A stretch of 64,000 bases of DNA from Rhopalosiphum padi (GCF_020882245.1 NC_083599.1:53594748-53658747); one strand, 5' to 3'. Shown: positions 12,773 to 24,999, numbered from the stretch's first letter. Program-made: numbers and translations. Notes: generated by a model from the letters alone, not told the origin.

Positions 12773-15700
12773 ATGGTAATATATTAAAATTAAATGTATT
12801 TAATATTTATACTAATAATATAGGTAATACTTTATTATTTTTAAATAATTGAGGTTCTATTTTAAGTAATGTACATGTTATGTAGCCATAGAAGTATAAT
12901 TTAATAGCTATTACAATTAAAAATATAAATAAATGTCATGTACACAAAGCATTGGAAATAAATAATTAAAAAAATTAAAAATTGAGGTACTATTTAATTC
13001 AGTAATTAAGTTTAATTTAGTTAGTTTACAATACAAGTGTAGAAAATAAAAAAAAACATAAAAGTGTTACACAAATAAGAATAATTGTAATAAAATCAAA
13101 TAAATATAATCATATCATGAATTTGTGATGATGAGTAAGGTGGCTAAAATGCATGTATATAATTAGCAATATACGCATTACATGAACTAAGATATTAAAA
13201 AAAAAAAAATTGTTCATGTATAATGTAACATTTTGTAAATAATATTTTATTAAAAAATATTAATTAGATAAGAATATTCAAGTATTTTGAATATCAAATT
13301 TTATTTTTATTAAATATTTACTAAATAGATACCTACTAAAATATTTTGTATTTTTGTCTTATAAATATAAACAATGAAACTTACTAAGTAATAAAACATA
13401 TTTAATTAATAATTACGTTACCCAATAATACAGCATAATAAACTGTGTCCTAATTCCTATATCCTAAATAAAACCTAAATATTTTATAAATATTCAAATT
13501 TCTTATGAATTTAATACGTCATATTATGTTCAACTTCAATATAATATTGTTTCCAAATCTGATATTAATGCATAATGATCATTATAATCAGATTCAAATA
13601 GCAATCACTTTACTGAAACTTTATACTTCTTCAAAGTATTATAAGCATTTTAAATCTTATTCCATAAGATTTTAATTTTTAGTGCCTTAAAATCTGTACT
13701 CAAGCAATAAATACTCAGATAACATTTTCATAATTATTATAATATTTAATAAATGACAGTATTGCAAAAATATTATTAAAAAATTAATATAATATTAAAT
13801 AGTTATTTTATAAAATAATATTATGAATTGTTTAAATAATATTTTGTATTTATTTATATTATATTATTCTAATTAAAATAATAATAAATCGAGAATATTC
13901 TGGAATCATAAGTCATGACTCATGAGTATTACTCGTATGTTATCAATAACGAAATGTTTAATTGATCTTTAAAATATAATATTATGGAATTTCAAATATA
14001 ACTAATAATAAAATACTGTCAATATATTATTGTTATATAATTTTAAAAAAACTAACTATTATTTAAAATTTAAATTATATTTTAATTGAAAGTGTCAATG
14101 GACGCTCCCTTACATCGCGTTTCTATGTCAAGTCTCAAGTATATTCTGTTATCTTATTATTTACTTATTGTATTATCCTGATTTTATATATCTTTTATAA
14201 ATAAGTAATAAAAAAAAAAATATAGTTATGATAAATATTGAAAAATGTAATAATAATTTTAAAATACTATATGTAATCGGAATAAAAACAAAACTTTTTT
14301 ACGGCTGTTGTTTTGGGTAGTTATTTACTTATATATTTATATGGAAAACAGGTAGCAATGTAGCATTATGTCCCAAATCCTTTTATATTGGATTGTAGAA
14401 CTTGCAATAAAAGTTTCAAGTTTGCTCTCTAAAATCAAAATCAAGCCAATAAATAGAACTAGCAGCAACTGTATTTTTTTACTTTTAAATGTTTTTGGGA
14501 ACGAAGTTTAAGAAACAGTTCTTTGTTATCAAATTATTAATTATAAGATTTATTCAGTGACAGGCCTTTATCTAATTACCAGTTAACCAATTTATGTAGG
14601 TAATTCATAGAAAAATCGATACCTTTAAATTAAATAATTTTAACCTAAAATAACTAAAGCAGTACTAAAAATAACTATAATATTCATAACTAAATAAGCT
14701 TCAATAAATTTTAAAATAATCATATTTCAAAAAGTTGGAAGTTATAATTTAAAACCAATTAATTTAAGAATAATGCAAAATTGCAAAAGATATTTAAAAT
14801 TATATTGCAAAATTCGAATTTAGATAGTAATTTCTTAATTTCTTATTATTTATTACTTACTATAATGACCTTAGTATTTTGAACAAAAAATATTATTACA
14901 AATTTCTTAATTTCTAATTTACATTATTCCACTTCAAATGACATTTGATGAATAGAAAAATAATTTTGGGTAAAACTAATGAAATATTATTAATACCTAG
15001 TCAGATAGTATATATGTATAGTGAATAATACGAACATAATTACATCTCATGCTGTAACTAAACTGCAAATTTCGATGGTGATTTTAGATACCTAATATAT
15101 ACAGACATACAGTAGATGCATAGTTAATCATATTTATATTATGAAATTATTACTTGATAGATACATTTTAAATTATATTATATCTAAGAACTCCTCATTC
15201 CTCACAATATGACCAACATGGTAATATGGTATAGACGGTATAGTACTATTATGCATACGAATTATGATAAAATATCCATTCTAATATTCTTTATATACCT
15301 GCATTTTTTTAACGATCAATACTGCTATTTACGCCTAGTAAGTGAATGGTAATAAGATCAAATTTAATACTAAAATTGTGAAAAACCGTGTGCCGTTAAT
15401 ATTTCTATTTTATTAGGTCGTACTTACCTATACGTATTGTTTTTATATTACTTTTTCTTAAATATTTATAAAATAATATTTAATACAATATTCTATAAAC
15501 ATTAAACTCGTGGCCAACTATTATTACCTATATATAAATATTAAAATACATTTTTTCTAATCAAATTGTAATTAAATCTTAATGTTTTTATAGTAATAAA
15601 ATTAAAAGGGGGAAAAGTAGGTAACCGTCTGCTCTATTATACAATATGTATACATTCGACAATCATTCATCATTAAATCACTTAAATGAATATTTTAAAT

Positions 15701-15880
15701 TTCAATAATGAATTATTGCATAAGTACAAAAAACACTCTTAGGCGAGCGATATACATCTAAAAATATTTTACGACATATTTCTATTTCTATTATATGTTA
15801 ATTTTCTATTAGTAATAAAATAGATCGAATTAATTTTTTAAAAACCAAATACATATACTTTAAAATAATAATTATATGTT
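12773..15880. other. Intergenic AT-rich DNA, nothing recognised
   Basis: Very AT-rich sequence with homopolymer runs and ATTATTA-type simple repeats. No coding stretch resembling a known family and no complete transposon was found. Confidence 0.5.
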
Positions 15881-16239
15881 CAGTAGCGTCGCAGTAATCC
15901 GGAAGGAATTGGGGAAAGGAATCATTCGGATTAGGTACCTATGACTTTGTAGTTTGTTACAATATTGTCTCGCGGGGCCATTTTCATGTATTTTTTTTCA
16001 AAAAAATTGAATTATTGTTAACAATAAAGTATGACACGCGACTAACAACCGTTATCGACGTATAGAATCTTGACGATGCACATATGTGATATGTAGTTAT
16101 AATAACCATCGTTATGATTATTATTTTATTGGTTTAATTATTAAGTGTAATAATAGAATGGTGACGATGTACACTTGAAGCCGTTCGGATTACCGCGTCT
16201 TTAGGATTAGCCTATGTTCGGATTACCGTTATGCTACTG
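15881..16239. mobile_element. Short inverted-repeat element, pogo/Tc1-like MITE
   Basis: The left end CAGTAGCGTCGCAGTAATCC and the reversed right end CAGTAGCATAACGGTAATCC form an imperfect terminal inverted repeat of about 20 bp. Inside the right end the word GGTAATCCGAAC occurs twice. TA follows the right end and TT precedes the left end, so a TA duplication with one change is possible. The element is 359 bp and has no coding capacity. Family assignment to pogo/Tigger is by TIR appearance only. Confidence 0.55.
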
Positions 16240-17700
16240 TAATATTATTAATAATAACTAAAAAGTGAGTAAGTTATTTGAAGAAGCTATTTAAGTAATT
16301 TATTTTACAATTTTTATAAAGGATGATTTAATTTTTGCCTAAAAAATTGCATTTACTATATTATTAATACTTAATTATTATGATAATATAATATATTTAT
16401 TATTTATACCGTATTGGCGTATTGTAATATTGTTACCTATTTTTTTTCTTTATATGGAATATACAATAACCTATACCTACTATACTTAGAGGCACAATAA
16501 GTATATATGATGAGAGTAGGAACTCATATCATATATTTTAAATATTAAATTAAATAAAGTTAACCAATTAATAAATTGTTACCGATTTAATTTTTAATTA
16601 ATACCATCATACATTCATACTGCAACACAGTGTAATAAATAGGTTCATTGAACTTATACTAATAGGAACCTAATAGCTTAAAATGTATCTACACATTATT
16701 AAAATATCAGTAGTCAATACATAATACATATAGTAAAATTCTTAGTACCTATATGTAAAAATTCCCAGGAATAATGTTTATGAGTTATAACGAAAAGATC
16801 ATCATTGATTGTTAAAATATATAATTTCGTTCAAGTTTGAACTTCATGTGTCTATACAAAAAAAAATAATTGTATTTGTACACTTTTTTAGATTTGTTGG
16901 TTACATTATGAAATATAAATACTTATAAGAAACTTTGTAGGTAGGTATTCAATTTTCAAATATTTTTACTCCATGACAATATGTCATGTTGTAAACAAAA
17001 ATTTTAAATTTAAATTTTCTAAAAAAATAGATCAAAAAGAGTTAATATATTTTGAAAATGTTAACAAGTATAGAAAATAATAATATAACATCATAGATTG
17101 CGTTTCAACACAAAAATGACCGATGCTTGCCATTCTTTGATGGTGAATTTTGAAATTTTTACTTATTATTTACCGAAAATGTTTATTAATTTTAAGTTAT
17201 ATAAGTATATATTATTGTTATTATTATTATTATTATAACTAAGTACTAATAATATAATAATTATAATACTATACAACTATAGAAATTATTAATCTATAAT
17301 TTTTAATAGGATTCTTGTTGGTTTGCACATTTCGTATTTTAATTATACATTTTTCAGGTTGCTAGCAGCTGCACAAATATCTGACCTTTTGAAACAAACA
17401 TTTTCATAAATATAATTAATTGACTCGAGTCCAATCATAAATTAGTTTTAATAATAATAGCTGAAGGTTTAATATAAAATGTATTTTTTATAATTTACAA
17501 AGTTCTCAGTTTTATGGGTTTGAAGATTTTGTACATGATCTTAACTACTAAAGTTTCTATTACTATTAATTTGTTTCCTAATGAACCAGTGTCAGGTTAG
17601 ACTTAAATATATAGTAGCTTCATCAATAAATATGTTAAAAGTGGGAATTATAACATAAGAATTAATTTGTGACAAAAATACCATAATAACATTATATTTG

Positions 17701-17836
17701 GGGGGAGGGGCAATACCATGTGTATATATTATTGTATTTTATCGACTGTCAAAAACAGACATCCTAAAATTTACCCGTGTGGCAGAGTTGACTGGGGGAG
17801 GGGGGCTTGCCCCCCTTGAATCCGTGGCGCCTGCAA
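17701..17836. repeat. Fragment of a hAT-like MITE
   Basis: The right part ends in CCTTGAATCCGTGGCGCCTG, whose reverse complement CAGGCGCCACGGATTC looks like a hAT terminus, with adjacent C-rich and G-rich tracts. A GGGGGGAGGGGC tract at 17700 may be part of the same repeat. No convincing opposite terminus or target duplication was found. Confidence 0.35.
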
Positions 17837-19695
17837 AACAAATGCACATCAATTTCCAACAAAACTAATAAAGATATTAAATTTTAAAATGAAAATACCT
17901 TAAAATCATACTAATAACAAAAAAAGATAATATTTACATAAATATTTTAATGTAATCAACAATCTTTTATTAGCTACTAATAAATAGCTTTCTTATAAAG
18001 GAATATAATTCTTCTGCAATAGCATAATGTGAATAGATGACTATGCAATAATTTAGAACATACATATTGCATAAATAACAAAGCTGAAAAAAGATGATTT
18101 AGTGGATTTTAATCAAGATAACATTTTTATAGATATCAACATTTATAAAAACTTGAACATGTTATATCCACTCGATTCAATTATTGATTTTAATTAAAGA
18201 ATGACATAGGTATTTTTTATTAATTTAAAATTTAAATATTCAATAATTTTATTGTTAGAAATTAGAACACAATTAAAACAACATAAAAATAAAAATGGTA
18301 AAACTTATTGAAATAATATAGTAGATTACCTATTGTTTATTTGTGAAACATGTAAATCAAAATTTATTGATAAATTATTTTTTGTTATAATAAATATTAA
18401 ATGCTTATTCAGCAAGTGAAAACTAAAAATAACTCATTTATAATTATCTAAATTTATTATTGCACTTAGTTATTTTAGTATTTCATAATTGATAATACAC
18501 AAATTGGAATTTTCATTTGGTTTAAATTGTTTGATATTTTTATGTACCTACTAAATTAAATTAAAAGTGTACCATGTTATAATTGTTTTTTTATTTATTT
18601 AATTAAAAATAATTATGGTTTCCAATTTGTTTATCATGTATCAACTTTAAATTTTATTTTCTCTGTTTGACAAAGTGTCATCAATTAGTGGCTTCTTCAT
18701 TCAAATTGTTCATGTTTTCTTTCAAAACATAGTGTATAGTTTATAACAAATAATAAAAAAAAATTGTCTCTGTTTAAAATATAAAATACAAATATCTATT
18801 GAATTGTTTTAACTGATAACTTCTTATTTCTTAAAAGTTAAAAGATTTTATTTTCAGGAAATTGGTAATACTTAACTATATTCTGGGAATCACTAATATT
18901 ATAGGTAATATCTTAATTTAGGAGCTCTACATAGGCAACCTCTATTGAATCTATGGATTGAAACCGAGTTGTAACCACGGACCACGGGGCACGGACTAAT
19001 TATATTATTGTAATCATATTATCATTGAGTTTTCCGTATTATCATTTACAGTACCATTTGATAATGATTGGCTTATATTGCTTGATTAGAAACAAAATAC
19101 AATGTTGTGTAGTTGTGTCCACTTGTATTATGATCGAGCGTTCGATTTCAATTATATCTCGTAATTCATAGTGTTCGTACTCCGCGTACTCGTAGACCGT
19201 AGTCAACTATGTAATAAAAAGTAAGCACCAAAGATAACAGATGTATACACTATATTACAATGTTTACATTATTAAAATCAGTCTTGTTTAGATTTGTGAT
19301 AATTTTTTTAATGAGTAGGTATTGAGCAATAATCATTAATCAACTTGCGTTAATAGTGTGAACATTCTGTAAAATATAAATGTAGTTTATGTAGTATTTT
19401 CTAATTATCTAATAGTTAAAATAATACACAACTGAAGACTTAAGTGTAATGCTTGGTTGTAGATTTTAGTTTGAGAATACAATAACTCCTATTGTACAAT
19501 TATTTTTCTTTAGAATTTAACGATAAGTACAAAATTTTATATTACACACGTAACTAAAATGTAGCAAATCTACACATAGCAATATATACATAATAGTGAA
19601 TATTAAAAATAAATATAGTATAAAGGATTGGTTTCATAAAATTGAAATACATATACATAAAAAAAACAAGTCTATATTTTAACATAAACATATTG
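17837..19695. other. Intergenic AT-rich DNA, nothing recognised
   Basis: No gene is supported. A less AT-rich patch at about 18950-19210 contains CG words and could be part of an unannotated promoter or leader exon, but there is no conserved coding sequence. Confidence 0.45.
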
Positions 19696-19699
19696 GTAG

Positions 19700-20007
19700 T
19701 GTTATATACTCTTTCGGTTAAGGCCAAAAGGTATATATATGTTGTAAAAAAGTTCGTTCACTTACGGGTTGTATTCAAAACACTACACAAAATCTGTTTA
19801 ACTTTAAGAAAATATTTTATTATAAGAATATTTTAACAACACAGTATTATACGAATCGGCTACTTATTCACGACTAACTCTTGCTTATTCTACGTTCTTG
19901 TCTTGGCGACGCAGTCGCTTGCAAAAAATTACACATATTGCTTACACTACTATGTTATTGTATAATATGCTTACTAATCTAAAGTGTGTGTGCAAGGGTT
20001 CCTAACA
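19700..20007 (-). repeat. 3' LTR (308 bp)
   Basis: It is flanked outside by GTAG. In element orientation it starts TGTTAGGAACCC and ends GAGTATATAACA. An AATAAA polyadenylation signal occurs on the minus strand at 19816-19821. The bases just inside (20008-20017) give a short GGGGG run on the element strand directly before the LTR, a weak polypurine tract candidate. Confidence 0.92.
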
Positions 20008-20045
20008 CCCCCGGGGTTAAATGAAAGTTCATTGCCTATTGCAAA

Positions 20046-22229
20046 TTATATTATTCTAGGCAATGGATTTTCATGATTTGGATTGTCTACGGTTTCATAT
20101 ATTATCTTACCTTCTATTGGGTTTTTTACAGAATTAGATGTTTTACAATGTTTGTTTTTGATTATTAAATATAAAATTATTATTATTACTAAACCTATAC
20201 TGATGATACTTATTGTTATAATTATGTATAATTCATCACCTATTGTGCCCATAACATTACTACTTGTTTTTATGTATTTTAATTCTTCTAGTGATTTGGA
20301 GTATTCTATTAGTTTGAATAAATTTTTTTTTACTATAGAATTACCTTTATCTGGAATATTTGAATTTTTTAAAATTGTATTTGTAATGTTTAATTTAGTT
20401 TTCCAGTTAATTGAAACGTCTAGTTGTGGAATAAAGTCTTTATACATTTTTGTAGTTATTTTTCTTTTTGCTATTAATAATGTCCCGTCATCAGTATTGG
20501 CTTCACATTGATTGTCTAAATCTAAAATGCCTGTGCCGTTTATACTTACTACTATTGTTTCTGAATTATTTTTACATTTAATGATAATATTATCCCTAAT
20601 CGTAACATATATCCAAGAATTTGTATTATCTAATCTATGCCATATACTAAAATTAAAATTAACATTTTTTAAGTTACACAAATTAGGTAATATACCTGGC
20701 TTTCTAAATATTGTTAGCTCACAGGATTCATCCAAATGATGTAACTGTTGATCATAAGTACATAATAACGTATTCATCATTTGTTTACATTTTGATATTT
20801 GTATTTCGCTTAATTCTAAGTAATATAATCTAGATTTATCTATAGCTATATAATCAGATTTTGGAGCTATCATTACATAGTCGTTATCGTATATGTTAAC
20901 TGGTAAAGGTATGTTTTTATATAATATAAATTCATAATTGTTAACTATAGGTATTTCTATGACAAAAATTAATACATTTTCTATATATACTATGTTAGTT
21001 GTAATTAGTCGTAACAATTCTGATATTCCTGAATTATCTAAATCTATTGGTATGCCTTCTCCTATGGGTAATTGTGTTTTAATATCTTTTAATTGGTTTT
21101 TAAGGGTATTTATATCTAATATACTGGAGTGAACAAAACCTTGTAGGGCCATATTTATTATATTTAGTAAATTTTCTGTTTCAAATGCGTATTGTGTTAA
21201 AATGATATTTAATAATGATATTCTTTCTTCTAGTGCTGTTTTAAAATTTAAGATACCTATTGCAGCTTTCTCTGCTTGCATTTCATGAAGTAGATAACTG
21301 TATTTTTCGGCTAAATTAATTTCATTTTTATTTGTTTCTAATAGCGATGAGTTTACGTTTGATATAATTGATTGCATAATTTGTATTTGTGCATCAGATA
21401 ATTTAGAAACGCGTGAATTTGAAATTTCAAGATCTCTTATTTTACTGTAAAAATATTCTGCGTCGGTGTCATCACATACACCGAATAGGACGTTAGATAC
21501 TCTCCCAACTAAATTGATTAGACCTCTCTTGGTACGGTAATTGTTTTTTGGAATTTCTTTACTTTGTGTACATTTTATAGGTACTATTTCAAAAGTTTCA
21601 TGAGATAATTCGTTTAGATTTGGAATTTTCACAGTTTGTGGGTTTTCTGTTGGATTTATTACAGCAATGAGTATTTGATTTTGTTTTATTTCGTTTAAGA
21701 CATTTCCACAGATTATATGTTCATTAATGTTTTGGGCATGAATAAGAATACTTTGTGAATCAGTTATAGGTTCGTTTAATATTCGTATAGGAATTATCGC
21801 TTCGCTTCTGGCTGGTATGGTTGTTGTGGCATTGTCAGGATAAGTTATTTCCTCCTGATCTACGTTGATGATGATTTTGTTTTCCTTTAGAAAAGGTTTA
21901 CCCAAAATTCCATCCCCGTCAATTGGAAATGACGATGGTACCACATGAAATTCGGTTTCAAAAGTTTGGTTCTTATCTGAAATCATGAGTACAACACCAC
22001 CCATAGTGTTGACTAAGCGGTCGTTTATTCCTTGTAACTGATAAATATTAGTATCCGAAACTAGAACTTCGTCATGCAATACGTCAAGTCGGATAAGGTT
22101 TAGTTTTGCGCCGGTATCTATTAGGAGTTTTGCACTTCCTGACGTACATTGTGAGGCTTGGAATATTGCATGGTCGTTATGTAATTTTATTGTAAATGGT
22201 AAGGTTCTTATTGTGTTTGGGCTATTATT
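20046..22229 (-). CDS. Protease-envelope fusion ORF (aspartic protease joined to Env transmembrane part)
   Basis: Read in the -1 frame relative to gag, this frame encodes 727 codons and a stop, with a first internal ATG at 22079. Near the start is the retroviral protease motif LLIDTGA; ILGKPFL follows about 100 residues later. Counting from the internal Met, residues 1 to about 180 are protease and the linker normally preceding reverse transcriptase. RTKR at 182-185 is a furin-type site followed by a GLINLVG fusion-peptide-like stretch, as in errantivirus and baculovirus F-type envelope proteins. A membrane span lies at about 617-640, with a 37-residue tail. The whole RT/RNaseH/integrase region and the envelope signal peptide and surface subunit are missing, yet the frame is open throughout. 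Either this is a deletion that happened to stay in frame or an ORF that has been maintained. Its function as a protein is unknown. Confidence 0.85.
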   Translation of the reverse strand, partial: NNSPNTIRTLPFTIKLHNDHAIFQASQCTSGSAKLLIDTGAKLNLIRLDVLHDEVLVSDTNIYQLQGINDRLVNTMGGVVLMISDKNQTFETEFHVVPSSFPIDGDGILGKPFLKENKIIINVDQEEITYPDNATTTIPARSEAIIPIRILNEPITDSQSILIHAQNINEHIICGNVLNEIKQNQILIAVINPTENPQTVKIPNLNELSHETFEIVPIKCTQSKEIPKNNYRTKRGLINLVGRVSNVLFGVCDDTDAEYFYSKIRDLEISNSRVSKLSDAQIQIMQSIISNVNSSLLETNKNEINLAEKYSYLLHEMQAEKAAIGILNFKTALEERISLLNIILTQYAFETENLLNIINMALQGFVHSSILDINTLKNQLKDIKTQLPIGEGIPIDLDNSGISELLRLITTNIVYIENVLIFVIEIPIVNNYEFILYKNIPLPVNIYDNDYVMIAPKSDYIAIDKSRLYYLELSEIQISKCKQMMNTLLCTYDQQLHHLDESCELTIFRKPGILPNLCNLKNVNFNFSIWHRLDNTNSWIYVTIRDNIIIKCKNNSETIVVSINGTGILDLDNQCEANTDDGTLLIAKRKITTKMYKDFIPQLDVSINWKTKLNITNTILKNSNIPDKGNSIVKKNLFKLIEYSKSLEELKYIKTSSNVMGTIGDELYIIITISIISIGLVIIIILYLIIKNKHCKTSNSVKNPIEGKIIYETVDNPNHENPLPRII

Positions 22230-23359
22230 TTTAAATCTTTGACCGAACGACTGCCCGAGGCATTCGGTCCCGATCCGTTTCCCGAATAATTTTGTTGATT
22301 TCCTTTATCACCTTCTTGTTGATTATTTTTTCTTTCATCCGCTCCTTTTTTTTTATAGCATTTTTCTATGGAATGACCAGCTTTTTTACAATATGCGCAT
22401 GTCTCTTGCTTTGTATTTGAGTTTTTTTGTTTGCTGTTTTGCCCTGTGTCTATGCTACGATTTATATATCTACACTCATTCGTATTATGATTACTTTTTT
22501 GGCAGTTTTTGCAATATTTATTTGTGCTATTAGCGTTAGATTTATTTTGGAACAAACGTCGTGTTTCTTTATTTGATAAAAATATTTTTTCTTCTTCTAA
22601 GCTTACTTTCATAGCGTCTTCCAAAGTGGATGGGTTTCTAGATTTTATGATATTTCGGATGCTATCTGGTAATCCTTCAATGTAAGTAGTTAAAGTAGTT
22701 TCTTTGATATAGTCGTGCACTGCTTTAGCTTCTGCTATTGTTCTTTTGCTTGTACTGACATTACACAGCTCGTGTAATAATTTCTCGACTCTTGAAGAAT
22801 ATTCTTGAATAGTTTCTCCTGATTTAAATCGGGTTGTGGACAATTCTAGTTGAAGGTAACCTGGAGTTCGTTTAGCGCAAAATGTAACTGATAATAACTC
22901 CCTAAGTGAGTCCCATGATTTGACCTCTCGATGTTGTGTTATCGCAAAAGCTTTACCTGCTAATTTTGTTAAAATTGCCTGCAAAAGAATAGGGCGACAT
23001 TCTTCATCTACAGTCTTAATCACAAAGTCACATGCACTAAAGAATGGATATACATCCTGTGGATTTTCTCCATTAAACTGTGGTACGAGTCTTATAGCTG
23101 TTTCTAAAGAAAGTAATGTTTGTTTATTATTCGCCATTTTGTTCGTTGGTTTTAAAATAGTGTTTTTATCGTTTAAGTCTATTAATGATATTTTATCAAG
23201 AAGATTTAGATTTGTATTTATATTTGTTTTATTTTGTAACCTAGTTAATGGTTTATTAGACGGATTATCAGGTACAACCGTTCGGTGGGGGACGAAATCA
23301 GGATCTAATTCAGTTGAATCAGAATTGCTACCCTCACTATCACTCGTATGAGTTGACAT
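22208..23359 (-). CDS. gag: Gag polyprotein of the LTR retroelement
   Basis: A 383-residue protein. The N-terminal about 75 residues are acidic and serine-rich. A retrotransposon capsid domain follows (about 85-270, with LVPQFNGENP at its start and a TPGYLQLELSTTRF segment like other Ty3/gypsy Gags). Two CCHC zinc knuckles of spacing C-x2-C-x4-H-x4-C lie at residues 283-296 and 321-334, and the tail is Asn/Gln/Gly-rich. Gag forms the particle and packages element RNA through the knuckles. The ATG at 23359-23357 is the first of the open frame and follows a leader of about 620 bp after the primer binding site. The ORF has no stop or frameshift and overlaps the protease frame at its end. Confidence 0.9.
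   Translation of the reverse strand: MSTHTSDSEGSNSDSTELDPDFVPHRTVVPDNPSNKPLTRLQNKTNINTNLNLLDKISLIDLNDKNTILKPTNKMANNKQTLLSLETAIRLVPQFNGENPQDVYPFFSACDFVIKTVDEECRPILLQAILTKLAGKAFAITQHREVKSWDSLRELLSVTFCAKRTPGYLQLELSTTRFKSGETIQEYSSRVEKLLHELCNVSTSKRTIAEAKAVHDYIKETTLTTYIEGLPDSIRNIIKSRNPSTLEDAMKVSLEEEKIFLSNKETRRLFQNKSNANSTNKYCKNCQKSNHNTNECRYINRSIDTGQNSKQKNSNTKQETCAYCKKAGHSIEKCYKKKGADERKNNQQEGDKGNQQNYSGNGSGPNASGSRSVKDLKIIAQTQ
22229..22235 (-). promoter_or_regulatory. -1 ribosomal frameshift slippery site (T TTA AAA)
   Basis: On the minus strand the gag frame reads GAT TTA AAA ATA near its end, giving the canonical heptamer T-TTA-AAA seven codons before the last gag stop codon. Slipping back one base puts ribosomes in the protease frame, which is open through this point. 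This is the arrangement by which many retroelements make Gag-Pro. A downstream stimulatory RNA structure was not examined. Confidence 0.75.
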
Positions 23360-23976
23360 GCATTAATATTCTTATGTATATATATGTATATAAAACGTGA
23401 TTATAATAGTAATTTGTTAATATTACGTTAAGGTTTTATAATAAATTAATAACTTACAGTAATACTAGTATAGTTCTTATGCTTAACGTATTCATGCTGT
23501 TTGTTGTTGTTATTGGTTGATACGGCTGATTATCAGTGATAGCTTGTCACAATGTAAACACCGTAGCTGCTCTCGTGACGTTCCTGGACGCTCAGCGCTC
23601 CCACTCCGTTGGTTTGACCCACTTAGATTTTCTGTCACGGTCAAGGATAACGACGGCGGCGTTGACGACGACAGCGACTCGTGACGGATGATGAGTAAAC
23701 GTCACAATCGAAACGATTTTAATATCGATGTTGATGATTGTAATTTCGCACTCAGGAATGTTGTTGACGTTGCGTAATACACTATACACGGTGTATTATG
23801 CTACGTATAAAGACACCATAGCATGAATGATGTATAGACAATAGACGTATATAATAATACGTATATTGTATAGATACGTATTTGTTACGTATATAATATT
23901 AAAATTTATATAAATTGACGACTGTGTCACCTGAGTAAAAGACAGACTTCGTTGTGTTAGAATACTCCGAAAAGGT
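23360..23976 (-). promoter_or_regulatory. 5' untranslated leader of the LTR retroelement
   Basis: Non-coding region between the primer binding site and the gag ATG. It should contain the packaging signal and any splice donor for a subgenomic envelope RNA, but neither could be identified. Short frames here are not conserved. Confidence 0.6.
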
Positions 23977-23989
23977 ACCGCTGCCACCA
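23977..23989 (-). promoter_or_regulatory. Primer binding site, tRNA-Leu type
   Basis: On the minus strand, two bases after the 5' LTR, the sequence is TGGTGGCAGCGGT. It is complementary to ACCGCTGCCACCA, the 3' end (with CCA) of metazoan tRNA-Leu of the AAG/UAG type as I remember it. The plus-strand copy at 23977-23989 reads exactly as the tRNA 3' end. The tRNA identity should be confirmed against the host tRNA set. Confidence 0.75.
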
Positions 23990-23991
23990 GT

Positions 23992-24230
23992 TGTTATATA
24001 CTCTTTCGGTTAAGGCCAAAAGGTATATATATGTTGTAAAAAAGTTCGTTCACTTACGGGTTGTATTCAAAACACTACACAAAATCTGTTTAACTTTAAG
24101 AAAATATTTTATTATAAGAATATTTTAACAACACAGTATTATACGAATCGGCTACTTATTCACGACTAACTCTTGCTTATTCTACGTTCTTGTCTTGGCG
24201 ACGCAGTCGCTTGCAAAAAATTACACATAT
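23992..24230 (-). repeat. 5' LTR, first 239 bp (split copy)
   Basis: It matches 19700-19938 without a visible difference, then stops at the DNA transposon at 24231. The last two bases (AT) are one copy of that transposon's target duplication. Confidence 0.92.
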
Positions 24231-24243
24231 CCCAGACAGCAAT
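24231..24243 (+). repeat. Left terminal inverted repeat of the CACTA-like transposon
   Basis: CCCAGACAGCAAT; perfect inverse of 32068-32080. Similarity stops after base 13. Confidence 0.93.
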
Positions 24244-24259
24244 TTAGTAACGTTTATAT

Positions 24260-24440
24260 TATAATAATAATGTATATTAAATTATGTTAAAATATTTAAA
24301 TACAAATGTTATTATATTATTATAGAAACATTTATTTGATATCATTATTTGAAAAACATTTTTTAAACATTACCATAATATTCAGTTTTAATTTTTATAA
24401 TTTTAAAGTTACTATAACATTTTACATTTATTATTTGAGA
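24260..24440. repeat. Left subterminal ATGTTA/TAACAT repeats
   Basis: ATGTTA or TAACAT occurs about three times here, with related AAACATT and AATGTTG words. The motif is much denser at the right end. In CACTA elements such arrays bind the small TNPA-like protein. Confidence 0.45.
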
Positions 24441-24999
24441 AATGTTGTAAAAATGTGGTTTTGAAAATATTGTATACAAATGATTTTAATAATATTTAAT
24501 TAAAAACCTGAGTAGAATATTATAGTAAATATATTAAAATTATATGGAATAGGTAAAAAGTATTACAAAAGCTGTCCTCACGTTTAAAATGAAAAAGTAA
24601 TAAGTATACTACACTTTATGTCTTTATGTATATAAATCCCTGGTCTGTAGACTTGATCGATATAGGTACACGGACATCTCCCAATCAAATACACCCATTT
24701 GGCCATTTAATTTTAATGTATACTGTAATGTAGGTATCTAATAAAATGATACTAATTATAATTTATGTATTGTATTAAATACATAATTTTCCATTATTTG
24801 AATTGAATTTGTGGTAAGTATTATTTTAGGTATTTTATATAAATTCATGTGTTCATGACTTATGAAATTATGATAATAAAACTGTTAAATATTATTTTAT
24901 ACGTCGGTGAACTGTGCACATTACTACGTAACTATAACTTGGATATTTTCAATTTTGTATAATAAAATTATATAAATAACAAGACTAGTCGTGCTTAAT

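Noticed and set aside
20083..21132. Plus-strand frames up to 142 codons opposite the envelope region
   Set aside because: Antisense shadows of the intact minus-strand protease-envelope ORF.
22920..23351. 143-codon plus-strand frame
   Set aside because: Antisense shadow of gag, which has capsid and zinc-knuckle motifs.
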